A stretch of 64,000 nucleotides of DNA, taken from the NCBI GenBank assembly GCA_964397655.1, contig CAYNKA010000017.1:1-64000 (forward strand). The letters are read 5' to 3'. How positions within the stretch are numbered: position 1 is the stretch's first letter; every line of letters begins with the position of its first letter. The notes under the pieces were generated by a model. The model made no database searches and was not told the DNA's origin. It was given only the letters and a program-made list of their open reading frames with translations. Positions 53,189 through 61,520 of the stretch are shown here, piece by piece. Position numbers and translations under genes: made by a program. The DNA is from CAYNKA01 sp964397655 (GTDB taxonomy: Bacteria > Spirochaetota > Spirochaetia > DTKZ01).

Positions 53189-54598
53189 ATGCCCGAATTC
53201 ATGAACGAGGATTTCCTGCTGAAAAGCGAGACCGCGAAGGAACTCTTCCATTCCTATGCTGAAGAAGCGCCCATTTTCGACTATCACTGCCACCTTCCGC
53301 CCAGGCAGGTCGCGGAGAACAAGAACTTCCTCAACCTCACGGACATATGGCTCCGCGGCGACCATTACAAGTGGCGGCTCATGCGGGCCAACGGCATCGA
53401 CGAGAAATTCATAACGGGAAGCGGCACGGACGAGGAGAAATTCTACGCCTGGGCCGACACCGTCCCCCGGACGATCGGGAATCCCATCTACCACTGGACC
53501 CATCTCGAGCTTCAGCGCTACTTCGGCTTCTACGACGTCTTCAAGCCGTCGTCCGCCAAGGAGGTCTGGGAAGGCGCCAACGACCTGCTCGAGGGCGAGG
53601 ATTTCACCCCGCGTGCGATCATGGAAAGCTACCGGGTCAAGGTGGTCTGCACCACCGACGACCCCGCGGACGATCTCGCATTCCACAAGCAGGTCGCCGC
53701 GGACAAGTCCGCGAAAACCAGGATGCTGCCCGCCTTCCGGCCGGACAAGGCCATGAACTCGGACAATCCAGAGGCCTACAACGCCTACCTCGAGACTCTC
53801 GGCAAGGCCGCGGGCGTCTCGATCAGGACCTACAAGGATCTCGTCGAAGCCCTCGAAAAGAGGCACGCCTACTTCCACGCGAACGGCTGCCGCCTCACCG
53901 ACCACGCGGTTCTCGTCCCCGTGGCGGAAGAGTTCACCGAAAAGGAACTCGAGGCGATCTTCGCGAAGGTGAGGGGCGGCAAGGCCCCGACGAAGCAGGA
54001 GGCCGACACCCTCCGCACCGCCGTCCTCCTCGAGGTCGGCAGGATGAACGCGAGGCGGGACTGGACCATGCAGCTCCACATCGGGGCCCTCAGGAGCGTC
54101 AACTCGAGGATGTTCAAGACCCTCGGGCCGGACACCGGCTTCGACTGCGCCTCGGACTTCTCCGTCGCACAGCCCCTGGTGAAATTTCTCGACGTCCTCG
54201 AGGCGGAGAAGCTCCTTCCCCGGACCATCGTGTACAGTCTCAACCAGAACGACAACGAGGCCCTCGCCACGGCGATCGGCTGCTTCCAGGGCGGCGAGCC
54301 CGGGAAGATGCAGCTCGGCTCCGCCTGGTGGTTCAACGATCAGAAGGACGGCATGGAGGCCCAGATGAAGATCCTCGCGAACACGGGGCTCCTCTCCAGA
54401 TTCGTGGGCATGCTCACGGACTCCCGGAGCTTCATGTCCTATCCCCGGCACGAGTACTTCAGGCGCATCCTCTGCAACATCATCGGCGAGTGGGTCGAGA
54501 ACGGCGAAGCTCCCAAGGACATGAAACTCCTGGGCGGCATGGTCGAGGACATCTGCTTCAACAACGCGGCGAAGTATTTCAAGATCCCCGTCGATTGA
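53189..54598 (+). CDS. uxaC: Uronate isomerase
   Basis: 469 aa, standard size. Interconverts glucuronate with fructuronate and galacturonate with tagaturonate. Amidohydrolase-fold metal site in FDYHCHLPP (His-x-His), then the typical MLTDSRSFMSYPRHEYFRRILCN near the C-terminus (broken here for length: residues about 410-432). Placed 16 nt after the SDR gene with a GGAG site. Links hexuronate use to the same intermediates that the inositol route produces. Confidence 0.93.
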   Translation: MPEFMNEDFLLKSETAKELFHSYAEEAPIFDYHCHLPPRQVAENKNFLNLTDIWLRGDHYKWRLMRANGIDEKFITGSGTDEEKFYAWADTVPRTIGNPIYHWTHLELQRYFGFYDVFKPSSAKEVWEGANDLLEGEDFTPRAIMESYRVKVVCTTDDPADDLAFHKQVAADKSAKTRMLPAFRPDKAMNSDNPEAYNAYLETLGKAAGVSIRTYKDLVEALEKRHAYFHANGCRLTDHAVLVPVAEEFTEKELEAIFAKVRGGKAPTKQEADTLRTAVLLEVGRMNARRDWTMQLHIGALRSVNSRMFKTLGPDTGFDCASDFSVAQPLVKFLDVLEAEKLLPRTIVYSLNQNDNEALATAIGCFQGGEPGKMQLGSAWWFNDQKDGMEAQMKILANTGLLSRFVGMLTDSRSFMSYPRHEYFRRILCNIIGEWVENGEAPKDMKLLGGMVEDICFNNAAKYFKIPVD

Positions 54599-54612
54599 AC
54601 AAGGAGAAGAGA

Positions 54613-55863
54613 ATGGCGAAAACTATCGAAAAGTATTCCTTCGGGGTGGGCGACCGCTTCGCCCGCCAGGGCAAGGCCCAGCTCGAAGCCCTCGTCAAGG
54701 CGAAGGGCCAGGGAACGAACATCGTCCCGGTCTGGAACAAGTCCTTCCGCGAGCACAACATCATCCATACACAGCCCGGCACGGTCCGCACGGAGGCCGA
54801 CGCCGCGGTCAAGGCCCTCGGCTGGAAGGATTCCTACTACGTGGACGCGGACCACATAAGCATGAAGACCGTGGACATCTTCCTCGACGCGAGCGACTTC
54901 TACACCCTCGACGTCGCTGACTTCTCGGGCAAGCCCGCGGACGACGCGAGCATCAAGGCATTCGTGCAGTTGAATAAGAAATTCGTGGGCAAGCTCACCA
55001 TCCCCGGGATCGACAGGCCTCTCGAGATCACCGAGACCCTCATCGAGTCCGCTGCCCGCAAGTATCTCCTTGCCGTCCAGGAAGCGGGCAAGATCTACCG
55101 CCACGTCGAGTCCAAGAAGGGCAAGGGCAATTTCATCACCGAGGTGTCCATCGACGAGACCGACCTTCCCCAGATCCCGGTGGAGATGCTCTTCATCCTT
55201 TCGGCCATCGCCAAGGAAGGCATCCCCGCACAGACCATTGCGCCGAAGTTCACCGGAAGGTTCAACAAGGGCGTCGACTACGTCGGCGACGTGAAGCAGT
55301 TCGAGAAGGAATTCAACGACGACCTCTGCGTCATAGCCTTCGCGGTCAAGGAATTCGGCCTGCCGGCCAACCTCAAGCTCAGCGTCCACTCCGGGAGCGA
55401 CAAGTTCTCGATCTACGAGCCCATCAAGCGGGCAATCAAGAAGCACGGCGCGGGCCTCCATCTCAAGACCGCGGGAACGACCTGGCTCGAGGAACTCATC
55501 GGCCTCGCCTGCGCGGAGGGCGAAGGGCTCAAGATCTCCAAGGAAGTCTATAGGAAGGCCTTCGGTCGCTACGACGAACTCTGCGGGCCCTACGCGAGCG
55601 TCATCGACATCGACAGGAACAAGCTCCCTTCCCCCGATGAGGTGGACAAATGGGACGGGAAGAAGTACGCCGAGACCCTGCGCCACGTCCAGTCGAACCC
55701 GGCCTACAACCTCCATTTCCGCCAGCTCCTTCACGTGGGCTACAAGGTGGCCTCCGAAATGGGCGACCGGTATCTCCGGGCCGTGGAAGACAACGAGAAG
55801 GTCATCGCCCAGAACGTGTTCGAGAACCTCTGGGACCGGCACATCAAGCGGGTCTTCATCTGA
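54613..55863 (+). CDS. uxaE: D-Tagaturonate epimerase
   Basis: 416 aa. Resembles the UxaE family described in Thermotoga, which converts D-tagaturonate to D-fructuronate and thus lets galacturonate and inositol carbon enter the glucuronate branch. Recognised from the opening IEKYSFGVGDRFARQGKAQL, YVDADHISMKTVD and SVHSGSDKFSIYEPI. The ATG at 54613 follows AAGGAG; the frame is open through most of uxaC upstream but only as a shadow. Last gene of the operon; a strong terminator follows at 55904. Confidence 0.85.
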   Translation: MAKTIEKYSFGVGDRFARQGKAQLEALVKAKGQGTNIVPVWNKSFREHNIIHTQPGTVRTEADAAVKALGWKDSYYVDADHISMKTVDIFLDASDFYTLDVADFSGKPADDASIKAFVQLNKKFVGKLTIPGIDRPLEITETLIESAARKYLLAVQEAGKIYRHVESKKGKGNFITEVSIDETDLPQIPVEMLFILSAIAKEGIPAQTIAPKFTGRFNKGVDYVGDVKQFEKEFNDDLCVIAFAVKEFGLPANLKLSVHSGSDKFSIYEPIKRAIKKHGAGLHLKTAGTTWLEELIGLACAEGEGLKISKEVYRKAFGRYDELCGPYASVIDIDRNKLPSPDEVDKWDGKKYAETLRHVQSNPAYNLHFRQLLHVGYKVASEMGDRYLRAVEDNEKVIAQNVFENLWDRHIKRVFI

Positions 55864-55903
55864 TCGGATTCGGACCATGAGGCGGGGAGCCGCCTTTATG
55901 CAG

Positions 55904-55936
55904 AGGCCGTCCGGAAAACCGGGCGGCCTTTTTTTT
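55904..55936 (+). terminator. Rho-independent terminator after uxaE
   Basis: 11-bp stem with one G-T pair (55904-55914 with 55919-55929), AAAA loop, then eight Ts. Confidence 0.93.
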
Positions 55937-55960
55937 CGAGACAGCATTCGGCCCGGGTAC

Positions 55961-55988
55961 TTGAAAATCGAAGGTTCCGGGCTATACT
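55961..55988 (+). promoter_or_regulatory. Promoter of the CapA-like gene with very short leader
   Basis: TTGAAA (55961-55966), 16-nt spacer, TATACT (55983-55988), 13 nt before the ATG at 56002. The predicted leader is about 6 nt and lacks a ribosome-binding site. Confidence 0.55.
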
Positions 55989-56001
55989 CGAAAAGACAGC
56001 C

Positions 56002-57243
56002 ATGGCGTATGCAGGCGACGAGCCGCGGGGCCAGAGCCCCGCGCGCGATTCGAAAGTCGATGGATTCACCATCATTCTCGTCGGGCTGGCGCTCCTCGCC
56101 TCGTGCGCGGGAACGCCGGACGTCCGCGAGACACGGGAAGGTCCGCCCCGCGCCGAGGCCGGCGAACCTTCCCCGCAGGCGGCCGAAACCCGAGGCCGCG
56201 ACGGGAAGGCAACGCCTGCGGCCGCGAAACCGTCAGCCGCGCCGGCTGCGAAAGCTTCCCCCGCCCCGGCGAGAATCTGCTTCGCGGGCGACGTCCTCCT
56301 CGACCGGGGAATACGCACGAGGATCGGCCGCGGAGTCGACCTCCTCAAGGACACGGAATCCGCGCTCAGGGAAAGCGACGTTTTCTTCTTCAACCTCGAA
56401 ACCGCGGTCGGGAACGCCGGGACCAAGGTGGCCAAGGAATTCAACTTCCTCGGCGACCCGGAGTTCCTCTCCCTCCTCGTAAAAGCGAAAAGGACCGTTG
56501 CGGGCCTCGCGAACAACCACGTCATGGACTACGGGTACGAGGGACTCGAACGGACCATAGCCGCCCTGGACGAGCGGGGCATCCTCCATGCGGGAGCCGG
56601 AAAGAACGCGGCCGAGGCCTCGAGACCCGCGGTTCTCACGGTTTGCGGCAGGAAGTTCGCGTTCCTGAGTTTCGGCGTCACCCACCCCGAGGCCTACTAC
56701 GCGGGCGAGAAAACGCCCGGGATCGCCGGTCTGGAAAAGGAGCGGATCCTGCTCCGGCTCGCGGAAGCGAAGAAGGAGGGGGCCTTCACCGTCGTTTCCC
56801 TGCACTGGGGCATGGAGTACGAGGACCGCCAAGACGCGTGGCAACAAGACCTCGCGCGCCTCCTCGTTGACTCAGGAGCGGACTGCGTCTTCGGCCACCA
56901 TCCCCACGTCCTGCAGGGGATAGAGGTCTACAAGGACAGGCCGATCTTCTACAGCGTGGGAAATTTCATCTTCGACCAGTGGGAGGACGTGAAGACCCGA
57001 TACCGGCTCATCGTCGGGCTCGAGGTCTCGGAAAAAGGAAACAGAATGGCTTTCGCTCCCCTCCTCTCGAGCAACACAGACTTCATCCCCGAATCGCCCG
57101 GGGCAAAAGACTTCGACGGCATGATCGCGCTTCTCCGCTCCGTCTCGCCCGACCCTGCCGCAATCGATCCCGCGAAGGCGTACGAGAAGCACGGCCTCAG
57201 GTGGGTCCCGCTTTCGTGCTATGGGGAAGGGAAAAAACCGTGA
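56002..57243 (+). CDS. CapA-family (poly-gamma-glutamate synthesis-like) lipoprotein
   Basis: 413 aa. An N-terminal hydrophobic segment ends in the lipobox LLASC (Cys near 35), followed by an Ala/Pro-rich linker (about 40-90). The CapA metallophosphatase-like domain follows: FAGDVLLDRG, NLETAVG, LANNHVMDYG, VSLHWGMEY and FGHHPHVLQG carry the metal-binding His/Asp residues. Spirochaetes do not usually make poly-glutamate; the family also occurs in unrelated settings, so the role is open. Monocistronic. Confidence 0.82.
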   Translation: MAYAGDEPRGQSPARDSKVDGFTIILVGLALLASCAGTPDVRETREGPPRAEAGEPSPQAAETRGRDGKATPAAAKPSAAPAAKASPAPARICFAGDVLLDRGIRTRIGRGVDLLKDTESALRESDVFFFNLETAVGNAGTKVAKEFNFLGDPEFLSLLVKAKRTVAGLANNHVMDYGYEGLERTIAALDERGILHAGAGKNAAEASRPAVLTVCGRKFAFLSFGVTHPEAYYAGEKTPGIAGLEKERILLRLAEAKKEGAFTVVSLHWGMEYEDRQDAWQQDLARLLVDSGADCVFGHHPHVLQGIEVYKDRPIFYSVGNFIFDQWEDVKTRYRLIVGLEVSEKGNRMAFAPLLSSNTDFIPESPGAKDFDGMIALLRSVSPDPAAIDPAKAYEKHGLRWVPLSCYGEGKKP

Positions 57244-57259
57244 TGACTTAGAAAATGAA

Positions 57260-57296
57260 AAGCCCCGAAACCGGGAAACCTCCCGGCCTCGAGGCC
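57260..57296 (-). terminator. Possible terminator of the alkaline phosphatase gene
   Basis: Nested inverted repeats: CCGGGA/TCCCGG (57271-57276 with 57281-57286), preceded on the minus strand by the palindrome at 57285-57296 and followed by CTTTTCATTTTC. T-run is interrupted; it lies 50-85 nt after the minus-strand stop at 57346. Confidence 0.4.
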
Positions 57297-57345
57297 TCGT
57301 TATCGCAGGTCATTCGTTCCGCTCGGGCGCCGGTTAAAACGTCCC

Positions 57346-58719
57346 CTACTCCAGCTGCAGCGCGCTCTTCATCAGCGTGAACACCTCGGTGTTGTGCATG
57401 AGGCCTTTCACCTTGTCAGCGCCCGGTCCTGCGGCGAAGAGGAAGAGCGGAGACGCGGTATGGGTCTGGCTTCCCCAACCCACCCGATAATAGGGCCTGA
57501 GCACGAAGGCGAGCGAATGGAGAAAGGCGTAGGTGTAATTGTACGGATCGCCTTTTCTGAGCCGATCCTCGGCGACGAATTCGGACTCCTGGTCCGTGAG
57601 GTCGATCCCGAGGGCCTTCTTCACGCTCGCCTTGATCGTTTCCGGTTTCGGGGACTTTCCCCATTCCTCCGCCAGGAGTTCGAAGGACTTCGTCGCCTTC
57701 CGGACAGCCTTCGCGTCGAAGCCGATGTATTCCTTGCTCTCCTTGCTGTGACCGATGAGGTTCATGCCTCCGGTCTCGTGGTCGGCGGTCACGATAACGA
57801 GGGTACCGGGAGTCTTCTTCGCGAAATCCCAGGCCGTCCCTACCGCTTCGTCGAAGGCGAGGACGTCCTGTATCATCGCGGCCGCGTCGTTCCTGTGGGA
57901 GGCGTGATCGATCCTCCCGCCTTCGATCATGGCGAAGAAGCCCCTCGGGTTGCCTGCGAGGGTCTTCAAGGCCACTGCCGTCATATCCGCGAGGCTCGGT
58001 TCCTTCGTCGCCTTCCGGTCGATCTCGTAGGCGAGGTTGTTCGTGCTGAAGAGGCCGAGGATCTTCGGCCCCTTCGCGGCGGTGAGACCGGCCTTGTCCT
58101 CCGCGATCGCGTAGCCTGCCTTCTTCGCCTCGTCCATGAGGTTCCTGCCGTCCTTTCGTCTGCCGCCCGGGACGCTCTCGGGCAGGAAGTACATCTTGCG
58201 GCCGCCCAGGAGTACGTCAACGCCGAGCTTGATTTCCTGTTCGGCGACCGAAGTCTCGTCGGACCGATGCGCCACGTGGGAAGCGAAGGCCGCTGGCGTC
58301 GCGTCCGTTATACCCGAGGTCGTCACGAGTCCGGTCGCCATGCCTTTTTTCGTCTTCGCGATCTCGAGGATGGTCTCGACCGGGGTCTTTCCGTCCGCGG
58401 CCATGCTGATGGCGCGGGCCGTCATTCGCCTGCCGGTCGCAATCTGGCCCGCAGCCGCGGCGGATTCGGTCACGATGGCGTCTGCAGTGTCGTTCACGAG
58501 GTAGGCCGTCCTGCCGGCGTTCATGATCTCGATCATCCCGAGTTCCTTCCCCAGAACGGTCCTGCTGTAGAGGTTGGCTGCCCAGAAATGCGCAGGGCCT
58601 AAGCCGTCGCCTATGAGCAGGATGACGTTCTTCGCCTGGGCCGAGGTCTGGCCGAGGGAAGAAAACAGGAAGAGAACCGAAAGCACGATCACTGAAAAAG
58701 TGGGGATTTTCCTCTTCAT
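57346..58719 (-). CDS. Alkaline phosphatase
   Basis: 457 aa. Signal peptide (1-27, ending SAQA). PhoA/alkaline-phosphatase fold: metal ligand Asp in LLIGDGLG, active-site Ser in VTESAAAAGQIATGRR, GGRIDHASH and TADHETGG with zinc-binding Asp/His. Releases phosphate from organic phosphates outside the cytoplasmic membrane. The ATG at 58719 follows AAGGAGGG. A TATAAT (minus strand, 58750-58755) lies upstream, without a clear -35 or Pho box. Confidence 0.92.
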   Translation of the reverse strand: MKRKIPTFSVIVLSVLFLFSSLGQTSAQAKNVILLIGDGLGPAHFWAANLYSRTVLGKELGMIEIMNAGRTAYLVNDTADAIVTESAAAAGQIATGRRMTARAISMAADGKTPVETILEIAKTKKGMATGLVTTSGITDATPAAFASHVAHRSDETSVAEQEIKLGVDVLLGGRKMYFLPESVPGGRRKDGRNLMDEAKKAGYAIAEDKAGLTAAKGPKILGLFSTNNLAYEIDRKATKEPSLADMTAVALKTLAGNPRGFFAMIEGGRIDHASHRNDAAAMIQDVLAFDEAVGTAWDFAKKTPGTLVIVTADHETGGMNLIGHSKESKEYIGFDAKAVRKATKSFELLAEEWGKSPKPETIKASVKKALGIDLTDQESEFVAEDRLRKGDPYNYTYAFLHSLAFVLRPYYRVGWGSQTHTASPLFLFAAGPGADKVKGLMHNTEVFTLMKSALQLE

Positions 58720-58846
58720 GATAACCCTCCTTGATAGCATGTCACGGTAATTATAAGACGACCGGCGGGAAATTCTCCACGATCTACGCTCGCGTCCGGG
58801 CAGGAGCAAACGCGGAGGCATCACCGAAATCGTCTAGTCCGGGGAT

Positions 58847-59335
58847 TCAGTCCGCGCCTTCGAATTCTCCGGCGCTTCGGTTCTTCCGGACCCTGTCCCA
58901 GGGGAAACAGCGGCCGTTCATGCAGATGTAGACGCCCGGCGCCACGAGCTGGACCGCCATGAATGCGGTACCGAGGTTGAAAAGTGCATCGGAACCGGTG
59001 ACCGAATAGGGGACCATGGCTCCGGTGAGGACGATCCGCTTGGCCAGGCCGGCCGAGCCGAGGACGCGGGCCGTTTCCGCCATGGTGTCGGTGCCGTGGG
59101 TCACGACTATCATGTCCTCAGGGGCCTCCCTGCACGACTCCAGGACCTTTAGCCGGTTCTTGGCCTGCATTTCCAAGCTGTCGATGAGCTGGTTGAGCTC
59201 GAGCTCGACAGGGATCGTGATTCGTGATTGCCGGATGATCTCCGGTAGATGGGTGTCGTTGAAGGTGAGAACTCCCCGAATGGCGTCGTACTGCTTGTCG
59301 AAGGTGCCGCCCGTGATGATGACGCGGATGCCCAT
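58847..59335 (-). CDS. Short asparaginase-like protein (N-terminal domain only)
   Basis: 162 aa, half the length of a normal L-asparaginase. It retains the catalytic threonine motif ITGGTFD at the start and the second motif THGTDTMAETA, plus the VLTGAMVPYS strand, but the C-terminal domain is absent. Such single-domain asparaginase-like proteins are known but uncharacterised. It follows the DHH gene by 11 nt in an operon. No frameshifted remainder is visible downstream, so it seems a genuine short protein, not a broken gene. Confidence 0.78.
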   Translation of the reverse strand: MGIRVIITGGTFDKQYDAIRGVLTFNDTHLPEIIRQSRITIPVELELNQLIDSLEMQAKNRLKVLESCREAPEDMIVVTHGTDTMAETARVLGSAGLAKRIVLTGAMVPYSVTGSDALFNLGTAFMAVQLVAPGVYICMNGRCFPWDRVRKNRSAGEFEGAD

Positions 59336-59346
59336 GAATGCCGTCC

Positions 59347-60519
59347 TTATGACTTCATCATTCCGGCGACGCCGTCCACGAGTTTCTCCACGTAGGCGTC
59401 GATGTCGTCCGTTTCCTGCTTCTCGATCCTGAAACCGATCGCTCCTGGATGACCGCCGCCGTTCGCGATGCTGAATTTCTCGAGGACGGTCCTGAGGTCT
59501 AGATCCGTGTAGTAGTGGTTTCTCCTGAGCCTGAACTGGATGAAGTTCGAGATTTCGGGGGCGTCGTAATACACCGAAAGGCCGAGCCTGCCGCCTTCCT
59601 CGGAAAGCTTGTCGGCGACCGCCTTCGTGACGGTCACCACGATTTCGTTGCCGTACTTCCTGAAGATCTCGAGCGATTCCTTCTCGGAAAGCACGCTGTA
59701 GCCTATCCGGAAGCGCGTTTTCCTGTTTCCGATGACCCTCGTGAAGCATTCGTTCTCCTCGGCGGAAAGGCTCTCGATCGCCTTGAAGACGTCCTCCATG
59801 GAGGCGTAGTTGCTGCTTCCCTTCACGGTGAGTTCTTTGAGCATCGAGCCGAACATGTTGCTGAAGGTCTTGTAGAACCACCTCTCCCTGTTCGTCTTGA
59901 GGAATTTGCCCATCTTGGAATCCCCGATGATGCCGGTCAGGATCGCGAGGGCGAGATTGCGGGAAAAGAGGGAATCGATGCCGAACTGAGCGAGGATGTC
60001 CTTCCGTTTGACCATTTTGAGTCCCAGGAAACCTATGAGTTCGCACGTGCTCGAGGCGTTGCTCACGAGACAGTACCCTTCGTCCCCGGAATAGGCCGCG
60101 TCGGAAGCGAGATGGTGATCGATCTCGATCTTTCTGACTTCGGGATCGTCCAGGAGGGCCTGAATCGCATCATTGGTGTCGATCATCTCGGGCTTCGGCG
60201 TGTCGAGGATGACGACGCAGGCGACTCGATTGAGGTCCGCTTCGCAGCCTTGGATGATGTTGATGGAGTTGTATTTGCAGATGTTGAGGAGGTAATGAAG
60301 CTGTTCCTGGATTTTCCCGCAGGTGGAAACCGTGACGTTCTTCGAGAACTTGCTGAGCATGAGCGCTAAGGACACGAGGGAGGCTATGCAGTCTTCATCG
60401 GGATTCTTGTGTCCCACGAGAAGAAACGAATCCCGCGCGACGATCTCGCCGATGATGTTGTCGACGATCCGGTTCTTCGCGGCGATCGTCTCGATCTCCT
60501 TTTTGACTTTCATTTCCAT
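59347..60519 (-). CDS. DHH-family phosphoesterase
   Basis: 390 aa. DHH domain with GHKNPDEDCIAS (motif I), VVILDTP and the signature IDHHLASD; C-terminal DHHA1 domain with GGGHPGAIGF. NrnA/GdpP-type enzymes of this family cleave short RNA or cyclic dinucleotides. It is followed by the asparaginase-like gene and preceded by two cNMP-binding/GGDEF genes on the same strand. That makes a role in cyclic-nucleotide turnover conceivable, but nanoRNase is the default. Confidence 0.85.
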   Translation of the reverse strand: MEMKVKKEIETIAAKNRIVDNIIGEIVARDSFLLVGHKNPDEDCIASLVSLALMLSKFSKNVTVSTCGKIQEQLHYLLNICKYNSINIIQGCEADLNRVACVVILDTPKPEMIDTNDAIQALLDDPEVRKIEIDHHLASDAAYSGDEGYCLVSNASSTCELIGFLGLKMVKRKDILAQFGIDSLFSRNLALAILTGIIGDSKMGKFLKTNRERWFYKTFSNMFGSMLKELTVKGSSNYASMEDVFKAIESLSAEENECFTRVIGNRKTRFRIGYSVLSEKESLEIFRKYGNEIVVTVTKAVADKLSEEGGRLGLSVYYDAPEISNFIQFRLRRNHYYTDLDLRTVLEKFSIANGGGHPGAIGFRIEKQETDDIDAYVEKLVDGVAGMMKS

Positions 60520-60545
60520 GTTGGCTTCCGCCTGTCATGCGGGAC

Positions 60546-61511
60546 CTATCCCGCCGCTGCCACTGCCCTATCACGTCCCTGTTCTTTAGCGACATACAAC
60601 GCCCCATCCGCTTTTTCCTTGAGTTCGTTCAGGGTAGCTGCATGTTCGTTCAGGGTCGCGATACCAATGCTCGACGTCACCTTAAGCTCCGGATGCTCGG
60701 GGAATTTCAGGCCTCGGAGGCCTTCGCAGACGGCATCGCACAGCTTTTTCGCGTCCTTCGAATCCGTATCCGGAAGGAGGAAGGTGAATTCGTCCCCGCC
60801 GTATCGGGCGAGGATATCCGTCTCGCGGAACCCCCCTTTGAATACCTTCGACGCCGCGAGGATGACCTGATCTCCGAAATCCTGCCCGTAGTTCTTGTTC
60901 AACGTTCCGAAATGGTCGAGATCTACCATTATAAGGGAAAGGTGCTTGTTGTCCGCCTTCGCCCTGGAAACCTGGGTATTGAGGGCTTCGTCGAGGAACC
61001 GGCGATTGAACAAGCCGGTGAACTCGTCCGTAATGGCGCGTTTCCGGGCCCCCTCCCCCCACCTCACCATTTCCGAGAGAAGCGAGCCTGTGTTCATGAG
61101 CCTGCGGCTCACGATGTTCATCATGCGGTAGAGGATCTTCATCGCCGGTTTCGGGTGATCGTGGATGAGTCCGTAGAAATCGTCGGCGTGCAGGCTCATG
61201 AGGTTGCAATCGTCCCCCGCCTTGCAGGTCGCGGACCTGGGCGCGCGTTCGATGATGGCCATTTCGCCGAAGAAATTACCTTCACGGACCTCGGCGATGC
61301 GGAGATCGTTGCCGTCGGGCAGTTTGACCGAGATGACCACCGATCCCTTCAGGATGATGAAGAGTTCGTTCCCTTCCTCTCCCTCCCCGAAGATGACGTC
61401 CCCCGAAGCCGCGTCGCGGCTCTTCATTCTCGCGACGAGAATATCGAGCTCCTCCTTTCCGAGGTCCGAGAAAATCTCGACGGTATTCAGAATGTCCCTG
61501 ATTTCCTTCAC
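60546..61511 (-). CDS. Cyclic-nucleotide-binding GGDEF protein (diguanylate cyclase)
   Basis: 321 aa, no membrane segment. N-terminal cNMP-binding/CRP-like sensor (about 10-130, GEGEEGNELFIILKGSV and FFGEMAIIERAPRSATC with the phosphate-binding cassette Arg). C-terminal GGDEF domain (about 160-318) with an intact YGGDEF active site, so it should make c-di-GMP. GTG start behind an AGGGTG site. It lies 9 nt downstream of a paralogous gene with a degenerate GGDEF motif. Confidence 0.87.
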   Translation of the reverse strand: MKEIRDILNTVEIFSDLGKEELDILVARMKSRDAASGDVIFGEGEEGNELFIILKGSVVISVKLPDGNDLRIAEVREGNFFGEMAIIERAPRSATCKAGDDCNLMSLHADDFYGLIHDHPKPAMKILYRMMNIVSRRLMNTGSLLSEMVRWGEGARKRAITDEFTGLFNRRFLDEALNTQVSRAKADNKHLSLIMVDLDHFGTLNKNYGQDFGDQVILAASKVFKGGFRETDILARYGGDEFTFLLPDTDSKDAKKLCDAVCEGLRGLKFPEHPELKVTSSIGIATLNEHAATLNELKEKADGALYVAKEQGRDRAVAAAG

Positions 61512-61520
61512 TTCGGCACC

